In this document: one piece after another, positions 13,401 to 25,764 of the stretch | Layout of the letters: every line of letters starts with the position of its first letter | Position numbering within the stretch: the stretch's first letter is position 1 | NCBI RefSeq assembly: GCF_034190915.1 | Contig: NW_026947506.1 | Location: 12,771,501 to 12,835,500 of the forward strand | DNA length: 64,000 bases | Source of the DNA: Cavia porcellus | Lineage: Eukaryota; Chordata; Mammalia; Rodentia; Caviidae | Direction of reading: 5' to 3' | The notes under the pieces: model-generated | Seen by the model: the letters and a program-made list of their open reading frames with translations, nothing else | What the model was told of the DNA's origin: nothing | Database searches by the model: none | Translations under genes and position numbers: made by a program

Positions 13401-14292
13401 GTGCTCTTTACTGTAAGTCACTTCTCTTTCCCAACAAAGTATTTGTCTTCCCTAGTTCAAATATGTTTTTACGAGGATATACCTCTGACAAAGGCTTTTG
13501 TATTATACAAAACACCCCCAGACCCTTGGGGGCAGAGGCTTTTGCCCCTGCTTATTTGGAGAAGAGGGGATGTTTCCGTGTTATTGCCATGACCTTGTGT
13601 GGATTTCTGATAATTGTGTTTTCCTTACCATGGAATGAGTTGGCACAACAGGCTCCACAACATAATTCCACCATTTTACCTCTCCCTGAATCAAACCTCA
13701 GATCCTTTTATACAGCATCTCAGCTAGTTGGCCTATAAAAAATTCAACTGATTTATTTATAGTTGTAGACTCTAAATTTGTAAGAAGGTATTGTCATTGG
13801 GCTTAAGCATATGCTCAAGTACACTCTGATATTATGAGATGTTTGTCAGTCTCTCCATATATCCGTTGTCTGTTTAGTTTTTTGTAAGCAGTTGCTGGGA
13901 GTTGCTGAGCTAGTGATTGTTCAAACCTGTAAAGCAGAAAACAAATATGTCCATACAGGAGTGCTCAAGTGTCCAAGAACATCTGGGAAAACCCTGAGTG
14001 CTGGAGGTGTGTAGGTGTTCCAGCACTGGGAGCACGGGGTGTAGGGGATGAGGTAGTTTAACAAAGGGGTATGGTACAAGTACACAAATGGCCTCTGAGG
14101 AACTTAAAGGGTTCTCACAGACCCCCCACAAGCTCTGTGCTTATTTCTGTGTTTGTTTGAATCCACACAGATTGTCTGTCTATGTTTATCCACTTGTCCA
14201 CTCTGTGAACAGCTGTTCCTTTCATTTTGAGCTCAATAATCTTTCTCTTTTTCCATATCTGGATCACATAATCAAAGATTTCTTTTGGCAGT
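13400..14292 (+). other. ERV class II 3' internal region, part 1
   Basis: This is a continuation of the provirus up to the nested LTR element, paralogous to 63580-64000 over its first 360 bp. Short open stretches occur, but no env motif was recognised. Confidence 0.5.
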
Positions 14293-14638
14293 TGTCTTAG
14301 TTACTTTTTACTCATTGCTGAGATAAAATACCTGAAGCACAAAATTGGGAAAGGAAAGTTTTATTTCTTACAGTTTTTGGAGGTTTCAGTCCACACTCAG
14401 TTGGCTCCAAGTCAGGCAGGCATGGCTGGGCTGCAGTTCATGGTGGCTGCCAACAGCAAAGCAGGAACCAGCAAAGAGAGCAAGACACACCTTCTTCCTG
14501 CCATTACATCACATCCTGGATCCACCACTATGTGGGTGGAGCACTGACATCATCAATCCAAGCACTAGACAATGAACGAATAACAAATGCACACTTCAAA
14601 CTCATGAGGCCTAGGGGCCACAGACATAAACCATGACA
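14293..14638 (-). repeat. LTR (3' in element sense) of the nested element
   Basis: It is 346 bp, starts TGTCTTAGTTAC and ends CCATGACA. It differs from its partner at a small fraction of sites, so the insertion is relatively young. Confidence 0.85.
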
Positions 14639-15397
14639 TTCCACCCCTGGCCCCCAGGACTCATGTACATCCTTTATACAAAAGACATTTAGTGCACCTC
14701 CAAGAGTTGCCAAAGTCCTAACAGTTTCAGCACTGCTGAATAGTCCAAGTCCCAAGTCTCCTCCAACATCTATGGGAAACTCTTAACTGTAACCCCCCAT
14801 ACAAATGAAACAAGGTTAAACATTTCTGAAATGCAAAGGCACAAGATAAACATTACCATTCCAAAAGTTACAAACAGGGGAATATAAAGTATTGGAAACA
14901 TAGCAAGTCCAACATCCAGCAGGGCAAACATTAAGTCCTAGAGTTTCAAGCTCAGCATCTGAAGCAATCTGGTTACAAGCTCCAAAAGGCTTGGGTGATC
15001 CCACCCCCATGGCATTTCTGGTGATTTCAACTCCTGCAGCTTTTCTCTTAAATCTTCTCTGCTCGCTTTTTGCAGATTCCCTTGGATCATCAACATTCCT
15101 GGCTTTTCCAAACTTCTATGGCCTCCACTGCACCTTCAGCTTCACCCTTACATCTTCACAAATTGCCCTCTCAGGGCCACATTGCGTGGCCTTCCAGGCC
15201 CTTTGCAATTAAGGTGGAAGCTGTCTTACCCTCAGAATTCATGCATTTTCCTTGCACCTAAAATCAGCACCTTGTGGATGCCACCACGGTTTGTTGCTAG
15301 CTGAAGCAGTAGCCAGGCTATTCTCCTTCTTGGTTGTAGGGGTCAGTTGCCTGGATTGCAGGGCTCTGTTTTCCTGATTGTGATGAAAAGCTTGTCA

Positions 15398-15482
15398 GTG
15401 TTGCCACCATTCTGGACACTCATGTGGCTTCTGTCACCATTCTGGAACCTCACTTGGCCTCTGTCACCATTCTGGAGCATGG
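15398..15482. repeat. Three copies of a ~33-bp unit in the nested element
   Basis: The core CACCATTCTGGA recurs three times at about 33-bp spacing, with CTGTCACCATTCTGGA in two of the copies. Confidence 0.75.
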
Positions 15483-16156
15483 CACTCTGTAGCTTTTTTC
15501 TCTGAGAAAATTATTTCACCTTTGCTGTGAGGCTTCAAAGGGTTGGGACTCACTTCCTGGGATGCCCTGGAGCCATCTTTCTTATCTCTCTGTTTCTCAG
15601 GAATCAGAATCTCAACTCTGTCTTTATAATCCACAGCCTTCCTGGAACTTTCCTTCTGGCCAAACTCACAGTATTGGAAATTATCCTGCTGGGCTCTTTG
15701 CTCCTGATTTCAAACATAAAGCTGGCTGACAGCCCCAACAGTAGCCATGCCACAGCCTCAAAGTTTGATTGCTTTTTAATTTTTTTTTAGATTAATCAGT
15801 CCATTGCCCTTTGTCTCAATCTCAGGCAAAGTCTCTGGGCATGAACAAAATGCAGACAAACTTTCTGCCAAGCCATAACACACATCATGTAGAGTCCAAC
15901 AACCAGTGCAGTCCTTCTTCCCAGCAGAAACCTTCCAAGCCTGGTCTTTACCACAAGGCTTTTTATCAGCCTTCTGGTCTCTGGAGCTCCGACCAGAATC
16001 TCCTCTACAGAACAGCCTAAGCTGCTCCAGCTTTATGCATCCAGGCGACATGTCCAAACCTTTCCAAACTCTGCCCACAAGCCATTTCCAAATCCTCTCA
16101 AAAAACATGGCCAGATATAGTCACAGCAAATAATCCCACTCCTCAGTACGAAATTC

Positions 16157-16503
16157 TGTCTTAGTTACTTTTTACTCATCACTGAGACAAAATACCTGAA
16201 GCACAAAGTTGGGAAAGGAAAGGTTTATTTCTTACAGTTTTTGGAGGTTTCAGTCCACACTCAGTTGGCTCCAAGACAGGTGGGCATGGCTGGACTGCAG
16301 TTCATGGTGGCTGCCAACAGCAAAGCAGGAGCCAGCAAAGAGAGCAAGACACACCTTCTTCCAGCCATTACATCACATCCTGGATCCACTGCTATGTGGG
16401 TGGAGCACTGACACCATCAATCCAAGCACTAGACAATGAACAAATAACAAATGCACACTTCAAACTTGTGAGGCCTGGGGGGTCACAGACATAAACCATA
16501 ACA
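16157..16503 (-). repeat. LTR (5' in element sense) of the nested element
   Basis: It is 347 bp, starts TGTCTTAGTTAC and ends CCATAACA, followed by target duplication GCAGT. Confidence 0.85.
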
Positions 16504-16508
16504 GCAGT

Positions 16509-18034
16509 GAATTTATAAAGTATGATTTTACCTTGGTTGCCAGCTGTTCCAAATGTCAAAAAGACTGGGTTTATGAATGGAATATGTTGTTATTTATCAT
16601 TGACTTGATAGTTTCATTATTTAAAAATGATATTATTAGGATGAATAAACAAAGTCCCATAGGACTGAGATTGCTGGACAGGGCTCTGATTAATAATTCA
16701 CAAAGAAGCTGCCTGGTAACATTTTTAACCAGTGCTTGTTTACTGATCAAAGACCCCAATGATCTCCATAGCCATACAGGAGGCACTTTAACTAAAGTTA
16801 TGAAATGTACTCCTAAATGTTCACATTGGTTATTATCAAAAGAATTAATATTTTTTTGTATTGAAGATGCCTGTGTAAAGGTTTCACATGGTTATGACAG
16901 TTGATTGTTAACAAATTCATGATGTATTAGATATATTCACATTTCTGGATGTATAGGCCTCCAAGATTGTAAAATGGGGATTACTTATGGCAGCAGACTT
17001 TAGTTTCCTGTTCATACCTCAGCTAATACCAAATATTTGTGAGATTCCCTTCAACTAAAGGTCAATAAATTGGTCAATAATACATAAGAAATAATACATA
17101 AGGGTGATTGACTAAAATGGATACTTTATGTCAAAAGAGAAATTAAGATTACTGCAAGGATGTCATGATACAATTATATGTATGGTTCTGATTTCTGATT
17201 TACTATGTAAAACATGTCACTGTTAACACTGTATGTATTCAAATGTTAAAATGTCCATGGATAGTAGAAAATACTTTTCATTTAATGTTCTAAGGTGTTT
17301 CATGTTTAGATAAAACAGTAATGTTAAGCTTATTGCCTCTAATATACTGTATTGTTATCAATCTTTTCTTCTGGATGTCCAACAGCTAACGCTTAGAGAC
17401 CAAAAATGAGAGACATAGATGGGCTACATGGATAGCCAATATTTTGGCCCCAGTACTTCAAGCTTTGAGGAGACCCAGGATGTAAAAGAAATTTTGCTTG
17501 CATCATCAGAAGATACTCAGTGAGTACCTTGTTTGCTGATCAGAAAGATGATGAGATCACAGAGGAAAGTGAACTTTGATGCAAGGTGTGCCTAAGGAGA
17601 GTCACCAGGCACCAGGAAAATCTCCTAAGCTTTCACTGAAATCAGCATGGTCAAGCATTGGCCATGACTCTTCCAGGTGGATGAAACTGACAGAAGAGAT
17701 ATGAGGAGCCATGCATGGTTATAAAATTGTTCATGAGGATACCTAACTGGCCTTGATAGGAAGTAATGAACGAATTGTCCTTAGTGCAGTCCTTATGTTA
17801 GCTTGGTCTTGAAACTTCTCCAGAAAAGTCTGGTCTCTGGAGGTAGAGTGCAATGTAAAACATTGTCTGTGGGTGAATCCTGGATCACTAAAATCCTCAG
17901 ACAATTGCTGGGTATGCTGATAACTGACTACTATTATGAATGGATGGACTATGCAGTGGTGGGAGCTCTAACACAGCTTCTCCATCTTCAGCTGGTCACC
18001 CATCTGTGAATCAACCAAACAACAAGGAGGGGTA
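16509..18034 (+). other. ERV class II 3' internal region, part 2
   Basis: The sequence resumes after the nested LTR element. A 123-codon open frame at 16533-16904 has no recognisable domain. It ends at the purine tract before the 3' LTR. This may be a decayed env or unrelated sequence; I cannot tell. Confidence 0.4.
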
Positions 18035-18419
18035 TGTTGGAGCCATTGAAGGTGAATACTCATGCAATGCTGTGATGTAGCACAAGCATGATAGAACTCA
18101 GAATGAAGAAAAGCCTCAGGGGGCAAGATAGGCCACAGCTGAGGTCACCTAGATACTTTCTGTGGGATAGTCCTCTGCAGTTAGCATCATCTCTTGCTCT
18201 GAGAGGGTCTCGAACCTCTCCCAAGATCCTGTTCAGGTTTCCTCCATTGTCCACTCAGTTCCTGCCAGCATGAGTTGGCCAGCTGGCTAGCAGAGTGATG
18301 AGCTCTGCCAAGGATCTCTTTCCTTCTGCAGCCCTGAAGACCATGCTCTGTTTCTCATTTCTTAGAGCCTTTTTGGTACACCTTTTTGGGATCTTGGGGT
18401 CTAGGAAGAGACCCCAAAA
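18035..18419 (+). repeat. 3' LTR of the class II ERV
   Basis: It aligns with 9811-10269 from TGTTGGAGCCATTGAAG to the CCCCAAAA end. It is preceded by the purine tract AAGGAGGGG. Confidence 0.8.
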
Positions 18420-19059
18420 TGAAACATAATATGTATCTCTTTTAAAGACTCAGCAATGAAATCTGGTATTGTTGGGTGATGCAGGACCAAGTATTAAACC
18501 TTTTTTAAGAGAATTCAAGTATACAGAAGCTGTTCTTTTCCACAGTATTTTTTTGGATAACCTATGCCAAGTCCTCTTACATGGCACAATTTCCCTCAAG
18601 ACAATTATTTCCATTCCAATTAATGACCTACATATGAATTATTTTCTGTAGGACACACACAGATATGCAGGTTTTATGTCTCCACCACATCATCCTGATA
18701 ACAAAATTAAAATCCAGAGCCACCCTGGCCTGAGATAGGAAATATAAAGCTAATTTGCCTTTCCTGTGCGCTGTTGGAAGTCATGTGGGGAATGGTAGGG
18801 AAAACTAGCCAACCTGCCCATGTTGTGATTCTGTGGAAGCTATTCTTGTTCTAAGAGGAAATACAAGAAAGTAATTTACACTTCCTGTGAGCTAACTACT
18901 GCACTGACTGGGAGATGAGCACCACAATCACCTCCTCCCACCACCAACCATCTGACTGGACATGCTGAGTTGATAGCAATGGAGGTATAAAAACAACTTA
19001 ATCCTTATATTACTTGATTGACTTTGCAGCATAAGGTTAGTATTATTAATCATGTATTT
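18420..19059. other. No feature recognised
   Basis: This is unique-looking sequence between the ERV 3' LTR and the L1 fragment; nothing beyond short chance frames. Confidence 0.6.
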
Positions 19060-19752
19060 AAATTGGGAAATAATGGTAAAAGAAGTTGCAAAAACTTCAT
19101 AAGTATATGCAAATTAAATAGCACTCTCCTAAACCACCAATGAGTAACAGATGAAATAAAGCAAGAAACTTAAATATATCTACAGCCCAATAAGAATATA
19201 GATGCAAAATCCTGGTCCTTCAATGAAAGTAATCCAAATAGGGAAATTTATAGTAGTCAAATCTCACATAAGGAAATAGAAAGAGCATAATCAAATCATG
19301 TAATGTTGCATCTCAATCTTCCAGAAAAAGAATGGCAAGACCAACACAAATCCCATACAAGGGAGGAAATTACAAGACCAGACAAGAAATTCATGCAATG
19401 CAGAAAAAGAAAACAATTCAAAGAATTAATGAATCAAAGAGGTGGTTCACTGAAAGAATAAACAAAATTGATAAACCCTTGGACAACCATATGAAAAAAG
19501 AAAAAATAAAGACTCAAAAGGAGTCTTTTGCATTGAGGAATCAGGAGAATAAAATAACTACAAATCCTGTGAATATTCAGGAGATCATCACTATCTACTT
19601 GAAAAGCTTATACTTTAATACTTTAGAAAATATAGAAATGTGCTGATACCTAGATACATATGAAATGTCAAATCTGACCCAAGAAGTTATAAAAATTCTA
19701 GAAAATACGGTATCAGTTAATGAGAATGAGGATCTAATTAAAAATTCATCAG

Positions 19753-19905
19753 CTGCTGGGCATAGTGGTGCATTAATGTAATCCCAGAATTTGGGAGGGT
19801 GAGGTACAAGGATTATTGTGAGTTCAAGACCATACAAGGCTACAAAGTGAACTCAAGGCCAACCAGAACCAAAAAATGAGAGCCTGCCTCATGAGCACAT
19901 TAAAA
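19753..19905 (+). repeat. B1-like SINE
   Basis: It starts GCTGGGCATAGTGGTGCATT, continues TAATCCCAGAATTTGGGAGG and ends in an A-rich tail at about 19900. It is inserted in the L1 fragment. Confidence 0.8.
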
Positions 19906-20216
19906 AAAAAGAAAAACAAAGACAACAGAAAAGCAAATGACCAACATAAAAAAGTCTAAATCCTGAAGGATTGATTGCTGAATTCTACAAGAAATGTAGA
20001 AAAAAGTTTAAGCCCACTGCTGTTTAATGATATTGAGAGAGAAGCTGTTCTCCCTAACTCATTCCTGGAGGCAAGTATTACTCTGATACTAACACCAGAG
20101 AAAGACCCAACCAGAAAAAGAAAATTATAGGATAGTTTTCCTAATGAACACAGATGCAAAAAAATCCTTAACAAGATACTATCAAAGTAAATGTAGCAAG
20201 TCATCATGAAGATTAT

Positions 20217-20319
20217 TTCTTTTTTATCTTTTTCTTTTTTATTGATACTGGGGATCGAACTCACCACTGCCTGCTTACAAGGCAGGCACTTATGCCATTG
20301 AGCTAAATCTCCAGCCCCT
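20217..20319 (-). repeat. ID-like tRNA SINE
   Basis: Its 3' T-rich side and AGCTAAATCTCCAGCCCC end are clear. It is inserted in the L1 fragment, flanked by TCATGAAGATT and TCAAGAAGATT. Confidence 0.85.
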
Positions 20320-20563
20320 ATCAAGAAGATTTTAAACCTGACCAAGTTGGATTAATCCCAGGAAGCCAGGGATGTTTCAGTATGCACAAATCTACAAATT
20401 TAAATGTCATATCAACACAAGCAAAAACAAAAGTCACATCGTGATCATCTCAATAAAGGCACAATAAACATTTGATAAAGTCAAGCACTGATTTGTGATA
20501 AAAACCCTCCAGTAAATAACAATAGATGACCTTTATCTCAAGCTGATAAAATCAAAAAATGAT

Positions 20564-20661
20564 GGGGCTGGGGATTTAGCTCAGTGGCAAAAGTACCTGC
20601 CTTGGAATTGTGTGGTTGTGAGTTCAATCACCAGTACTGATAAAAAAGAAAAAGACAAAAA
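20564..20661 (+). repeat. ID-like tRNA SINE
   Basis: GGGGCTGGGGATTTAGCTCA start, tail GATAAAAAAGAAAAAGAC, and an imperfect 13-bp target duplication (ATCAAAAAATGAT / ATCAAACAATGAC). Confidence 0.9.
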
Positions 20662-21183
20662 ATCAAACAATGACAAAAAAAAATCTAGCATCATACTAAA
20701 TGGAGAATAACTGAAAACTTTCATTCTACAGTTATGAAAGGACACGGATGACTACTGTGACTATTCCTATTCAATATAGCTCTGGAAACATTAGGCAGAA
20801 CAATTAGACAAAAGAGAGAAATAAGAATACATATAAAATAGAAAGTAATTAAGCTATCATTATTCACAGATGATATGATATACTATACAGAAGATGCAAA
20901 AACTCCATCAAAACAGTCCAAGAATTAATAACCAAATTCAATAATGTAGCTCGAGACAAAGTTGACAATCAAAAATCAATAGCATTCCTGTACACAATCA
21001 ACAAACTCCCCAAGAGTGAAGTTACAGAAACCACACCATTTACAAGAGCCTCAAAGAAAATGAAATACTTGGATTGAACCTAACAAAGAAAGTAAAGGGC
21101 TTACATATTGAAAATTATAGTATTTGGAAAAGGATATTGAAGAGATTATCAGAAAATGGAAAGATATCCCTTGCCCATTCTGT

Positions 21184-21880
21184 GCATTGTCTTTTCAATC
21201 TGTTAGTGATTTCTTTTGATGTAGAAATGTTTTAATAAGTTGGGGTCCCAGTGGTTGATTGTGTAAAATTTGTATTTTGTTTATGAAGCCTCATTAGTGT
21301 TTCTGTTTTAATATTTAGATCTTTGATCTAGTTTGACTTTTGTTTATTTCATGGTGATAGACATGGCTTCAGTTTAAGTCTTCAGTATGAGGAAAGTTAT
21401 TTTCTTTAGCACCATTTTTTGAAGAGGCTATCTCTCTTCCACTGAACATATTTGGCTCCTTTGTCAAAGACAAGGTAGCAGAGTGTGTTTGTAGTTCTAT
21501 TTGTATCTTCTAGTCTTTTTGGTTGATGCTCAGGTCTGTTTTTCTGCCAGAACTATGCTGATTTTTTGATAGTAGCTTTCTAGTATTATAGCAAGTCAGG
21601 AATTGTGATGCTTCGTGACTTGCCTTTGTTGCCCAGCAATGTCTTTGGTGATTGAGAGCATTTCTGTTTCCAAATGAATATGAGAAATGTTTTCTCAACA
21701 TTTGTGAGCTGTTCTAATGGTATTTGGTGGGCAATGCATTACATCTGTATTACAGTTTGCACTAAGATTCTTTGAGTATTCTCCATATCCTTCAAGGTAG
21801 TTTTACTGGTCTTTTATACTCACCAAACCAAACCTAATAGGTATGATTCTAAGAGTTTCAAGCTTTTGAATTCTTCTTCT
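21184..21880 (-). mobile_element. L1 ORF2 C-terminal fragment, inverted
   Basis: Read on the minus strand this is the region downstream of the reverse transcriptase in L1 ORF2 (a minus-strand frame at 21510-21701 is open and typical). It abuts the + fragment tail to tail. No poly(A) tract is visible at the junction. Confidence 0.8.
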
Positions 21881-21902
21881 CAAGGATATCCATGATAATA
21901 TG

Positions 21903-22050
21903 ATTTTTTTTTTCTGTTTGTTCGAGACAAGATTTCCTTATGAAGTTAAGGGTGACTGTGGACTCACTTCTTAGTCCACTAAATTCACACTGATTGTTCT
22001 AACTCAGCCTCTTAAGTCCTGGGAATTACAGGTGTGCACCTAACACTTGA
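21903..22050 (-). repeat. B1-like SINE
   Basis: T run, GTTCGAGACAAGATTTCCTT and CTGGGAATTACAGGTGTGCA mark a minus copy. Confidence 0.7.
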
Positions 22051-22436
22051 AAGAATTACTGGTGCTATTTGAAACATGATGAAACAGTCATGAGATACAC
22101 ATGTATTCATTAACTGATATTCTTTTAAATGAAAAGTGTCCAATTTAACATATAACATCATTGGAGTACAGAGAATCACAAGATGTGTTTCTGTCTCTTA
22201 TGAGCCTGGGATGCCAGGCTAGACTACTGCAGAAACAGGAGATGTCACAGGTAGGGATATGAATCAAGTGTGAACATTAGTATTAAGAAAACAGAGAGTA
22301 TTGTATTTAAGGATCATGAGGAAAAGACCAGTGGAAAGCAATGAGAGGCCTGGTAAGCTTAATTTGTTCTTACTATAGATCACACTTTGCTATAAGGATG
22401 AACATCACAAATAGTGAAATATTCAAACATTATGTG
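22051..22436. other. No feature recognised
   Basis: This sequence sits to the left of the unit B/C paralogy boundary. It has no counterpart elsewhere in the window. Confidence 0.6.
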
Positions 22437-23004
22437 CTTTTTACCCTAGAAAATATTGAGGCTTGACACTGTAGCTCAACTGTATTGTAGCTTGGCATCC
22501 ATACTGTATTGTAGCAGATGCCATCTTGCACCCTGCATTTATCTAGTGCCCTGTATTTGACCAGGAAAATGAAAAATCACTCAGGGTGTAAGTTCCATGA
22601 GAAAAGCAAAATGAGCTGTACCCAAGGAAAAAAGTAACTTGCTAAAAAAAAGGAGCAGGATACAGCTGTCAACCAAAAATTAATTTAAGATTTTAGCTAA
22701 ATTGTTTCCAACTGGATGTCTTTTGTGATTCTCTCTGTTAAAAATGGCTAAGTCTCCAGTTCAGGGCCACTTATTTAGATTCTGAAATGGGGAAGGGGAT
22801 CTGTATGCAAATGGTTCTGAGCTCAGATATTTAAATTCCAAATTTGTAATTTGGATGCTTGGATTCCCATACTGTTGTTCACAAACTCACCTCAAGCTGC
22901 AGAAAGATTTACTGACACAAACATCTGGATTGTATGGCAGTGCACCAGAAAAGAAAGAATAATAGTGAAAAGGAGGGAAGAAAATGACAAACACCATGTG
23001 TTAT

Positions 23005-23145
23005 GATGCCCACCTCTTGTTCACAGCATTAAAGAGGCTGAAACAGAAGAATGGCCATGTATTCAAGGACAGTCTAACCTATACAGTGAGTAAAAGGCAA
23101 GCCAGAACTACAAAGTGAAACTATGTCTTTAAAAACAAAAAAATA
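23005..23145 (+). repeat. B1-like SINE, degenerate
   Basis: It shows GAGGCTGAAACAGAAGAAT and TTCAAGGACAGTCTAACCTA followed by an A-rich tail. Paralog at 31985-32125. Confidence 0.6.
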
Positions 23146-24164
23146 AAAATGAAAAAAAGTAAAAAACCAAGGGAGAGAGAAAGAGTATTAAAGGAAAACA
23201 AAAATAATAGAGCTGAATGAAAGCTGACCTAAATTGGAAATTATGGAATGATGTTGCAGTGGAAAGCTGGCCATGTAGTGGCATCCTGGCAGCTGTGAGA
23301 AATACAGAACTAGCAATGGTACCTATTCTGCTACAGGACAACAGTGACCTCCTTCCTCCAGTATATCTGCAATTTGCTAGAACAAAGAGGTCCAAAAGCT
23401 CATGGAAATCTTAAACTCAGAGAAAGCAAGTAGCTTCACACAAAGGCTTTGGAACATGACCTTTAGTAGATGTTTGATATTCAACTTGAAATAGGACAAA
23501 TATAATCTTGCCTGGTTTGATATCAAATACACCAAGTTGGTTGGCTCACAACATTGAGCAATAAAGTCACAAACCAAAAGAAGTTAAAAAATTTTCTGGG
23601 AAAAAAGAGAAGAATAGCCCTGGATTTTCAGGAGTGCTCTTCAGTGTTTAGGTCACAGACCTATTGTCAGGGGTCATTTATTTATACACAAAGTCACAAT
23701 GTGGGTACAGTGTGGGTCTCAAACTACAATCAACCTATAAGCTTGTAGTGGCTTAACTAATACTATTCAACAGTGGAAGGTATCACCCAGAAAAGGTATG
23801 CAGAAAGGGCCAAGGCATTTTGTGGGAACAATATTCCAGTTGTTCTGGTTATTGAATATGATAATTGATGCCTATCTGGACATCCTGGAGGAGGTGGTGG
23901 TAACTGTAGTACATTTCAAGCTATTGTTTTTCTCTTCAGGAGGCATGTAGACATGGTCACTGCATCTTCACTTTCAGGTCTGGCTTTCTTCAGCTGTGCC
24001 TCTAGCAGGGATTGTTGTGTTTAGTTTTTTATGTTGACTCCTTTGAGGTTCCAGTTCCTCTTTGACTGTATATAAGTTCTCTCTACTTTGAACTTCTATT
24101 GTAAAATCACAATATTATTTGAATAGATAATGTGATGCTTGTACATTTCATAAAATATTATTCA

Positions 24165-24250
24165 ATAGGGGCCAGGGATTTAGCTCAGGAGGCAGAAGCA
24201 CCTGCTGTGGAAGTGCTAGGTTGTGAGTTTGATCCCCAGTACCTAAAAAT
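24165..24250 (+). repeat. ID-like tRNA SINE
   Basis: GGGCCAGGGATTTAGCTCAG start and GTTTGATCCCCAGTACC box-B region. Paralog at 33145-33225. Confidence 0.8.
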
Positions 24251-24377
24251 ACAGTGCTTTAAACTGCAATGAAAGAGAATAATTTCATTTGTGAAGATGT
24301 GGATTAAAAAATTTTTTAATTAATTATATCAATGGCAACTTAAACATTGATAGTAGTCATACATAGAATCTAAAGGT

Positions 24378-24465
24378 ATTGGGCTAAGTATTGAGTTCAG
24401 TGGTCAAAGTACCTGCCTGGCAAGCACAAGGTCAGGAGTTCAATCTCTGATACCAAAGAAAAATC
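24378..24465 (+). repeat. ID-like tRNA SINE
   Basis: It has GAGTTCAGTGGTCAAAGTACC and GAGTTCAATCTCTGATACC. Paralog at 33355-33440. Confidence 0.75.
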
Positions 24466-24852
24466 TACAGTTGTCAACCATGTAGTGCTATGAGCATAAT
24501 TATTGAAATTTGTACTTATTCATTAAAAAGCTCAAAATTTCTTTTGTCATCTACAAAGTACCTACGAATAACATGGTAACTATATTGAATAATACACTGT
24601 GCACTATACCATTGTTATTTGCTGAGAGCTGCTTTTATTTTTTCCCCACAAACTTGAAAGATGAAAATGACTGATGACGACAGGTAGAGAAACTGTGATA
24701 ATAAATTTTTCGATTTTATTGGATATTTCACTACATCATTAAGTATATTTATTTGCTACAATTATGCTAAGTGAAATTAATAAATAATTCCTAATGTTAC
24801 AGGCCACAGTGTTAGTTAGAAATATAGGCAGTCACATAGTGATATAATAGAA

Positions 24853-25764
24853 TGAAACTCCTGACCTACTATGCCTGGTAGGATTTTATGTCCTGTAATT
24901 TAAAAGAATGAATTTTAGGAACAATGAAGGTGAAGAGCAGAATATAAGTATTGATAGAAAAAAAGTGAAAGATTTTTGCTCTAGACAGGATATTACAGCA
25001 GTGGGAAGCAGGCCAGGGGACATTTACCTTGAGGTCACTTAGCCCTCACCTATGAAACTTACCTGTGGCACAAAGAGACCCAATTAGCTACTGGCACATC
25101 AGCATTGCTGCCTTTAAGCACCACCCCAGTCAAAAAGTAGATATAAGCCACCTCACCACGTATCCAGCAGAAAAAGGCAGATGTCCAGTGGTCATGAGGT
25201 ACTCGTGACCTTCTTAGAATAAAGGCCATTTTGACTTTATATTCTCTCCTTTACCACAGTGAAAACCCTATCAGAAAGCTATCAGAGGGGTCATAAGTGG
25301 GTTCTCAAGGACTGTATCTTCTAGGGACTTTATAGGATAAAATCAACGGGTGAGATGGGTTTAAGGGGGGGAAAATTGGGAACTCACAAGGCAGATGTGC
25401 AATACGTCTGACAGACCTATGTTTAGCCAATAAGATTAATAATTCAGGTAAAATCATTTACACTACAGACAAATGGGAAAGTGAGGTCATGGAAAGCAGG
25501 CATTTTAAGAGAGCAGTGACTCTCCTCTATGGGGTTGGGAGGGTGATTGCTGACTTCGGCAATGTGACAGGGGACAATTTTGAAAATCAATTCTTAGGAT
25601 ATGGATGCATTTGCTTGGCATTTTGTCTTGAGGCCTGACCCATAACAGGAGGTATCTGTCTCTCCCATAGCTGCAAGGTATCTGGGTTTCTGCGCTGGCG
25701 ACTTCTAGGACCTGATCCTGTCTCCCTGGCTACAAATTTCTAACTAACTCAGCTGCCAGTAACA
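24853..25764. repeat. LTR-like direct repeat, copy 1 in unit B
   Basis: It starts TGAAACTCCTGACC and ends CCAGTAACA. It is related to 27858-28524 and, in unit C, to 33832-34355 and 41238-41912. TG...CA ends and paired occurrence about 2 kb apart suggest the LTRs of an old element. No viral gene was recognised between them. Confidence 0.5.

Larger units (their letters stand above)
1390..13760 (+). repeat. Downstream segment, copy 1 (duplicate of 57190-64000)
   Basis: Positions 1390-4551 match 57190-60250, and 9040-13760 match 60250 to the window end with indels. The intervening 4552-9033 is an L1 found only in this copy. In unit order this segment belongs 3' of a zinc-finger exon, but here it directly follows intron 1. 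Confidence 0.85.
14293..16503 (-). mobile_element. Nonautonomous LTR retrotransposon (MaLR-like) nested in the ERV
   Basis: Two nearly identical LTRs (14293-14638 and 16157-16503) flank about 1.5 kb without retroviral genes. A perfect 5-bp target duplication GCAGT lies at 14288-14292 and 16504-16508. On the minus strand a purine-rich tract precedes the left LTR. The lack of coding capacity, LTR size and 5-bp duplication suggest the MaLR/ERVL class, but an internal stretch (15601-15754) matches the gammaretrovirus-like provirus at 39417-39573, so a class I nonautonomous origin is possible. Confidence 0.8.
9811..18419 (+). mobile_element. Class II (betaretrovirus-like) endogenous retrovirus, defective
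   Basis: Two related LTRs (9811-10269 and 18035-18419, both starting TGTTGGAGCC) flank an internal region. In order it holds gag (proline-rich part, then capsid), dUTPase-protease, RNase H and integrase. The purine tract AAGGAGGGG sits just before the 3' LTR. dUTPase fused ahead of protease is a betaretroviral arrangement. The reverse transcriptase part is missing, and all frames are broken by stops. A second LTR element is nested at 14293-16503. No env was recognised between about 13450 and 18030. The copy at 61005-64000 shows insertion preceded duplication. Confidence 0.85.
19060..21183 (+). mobile_element. Degenerate L1 ORF2 fragment, sense part
   Basis: A readable ORF2 segment includes TIQRINESKRWF at about 19410-19450, followed by the reverse transcriptase region with a degenerate catalytic box (TDDM) near 20865. 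It is interrupted by one B1-like and two ID-like SINEs. It ends abruptly at about 21183, where L1 sequence of opposite orientation begins. Confidence 0.85.

Noticed and set aside
14345..14575. Open frames at 14345-14575 and 16209-16439 with nearly the same product
   Set aside because: They are the two LTRs of the nested element read antisense to it, not a duplicated gene.
16533..16904. 123-codon open frame in the ERV 3' part as a candidate env
   Set aside because: No CXXC-type motif, fusion peptide, cleavage site or membrane anchor could be seen, so it is not called env.
20564..20661. tRNA gene suggested by A and B box sequences in the short repeats
   Set aside because: These are dispersed SINE copies with A-rich tails and target duplications and no intact cloverleaf.
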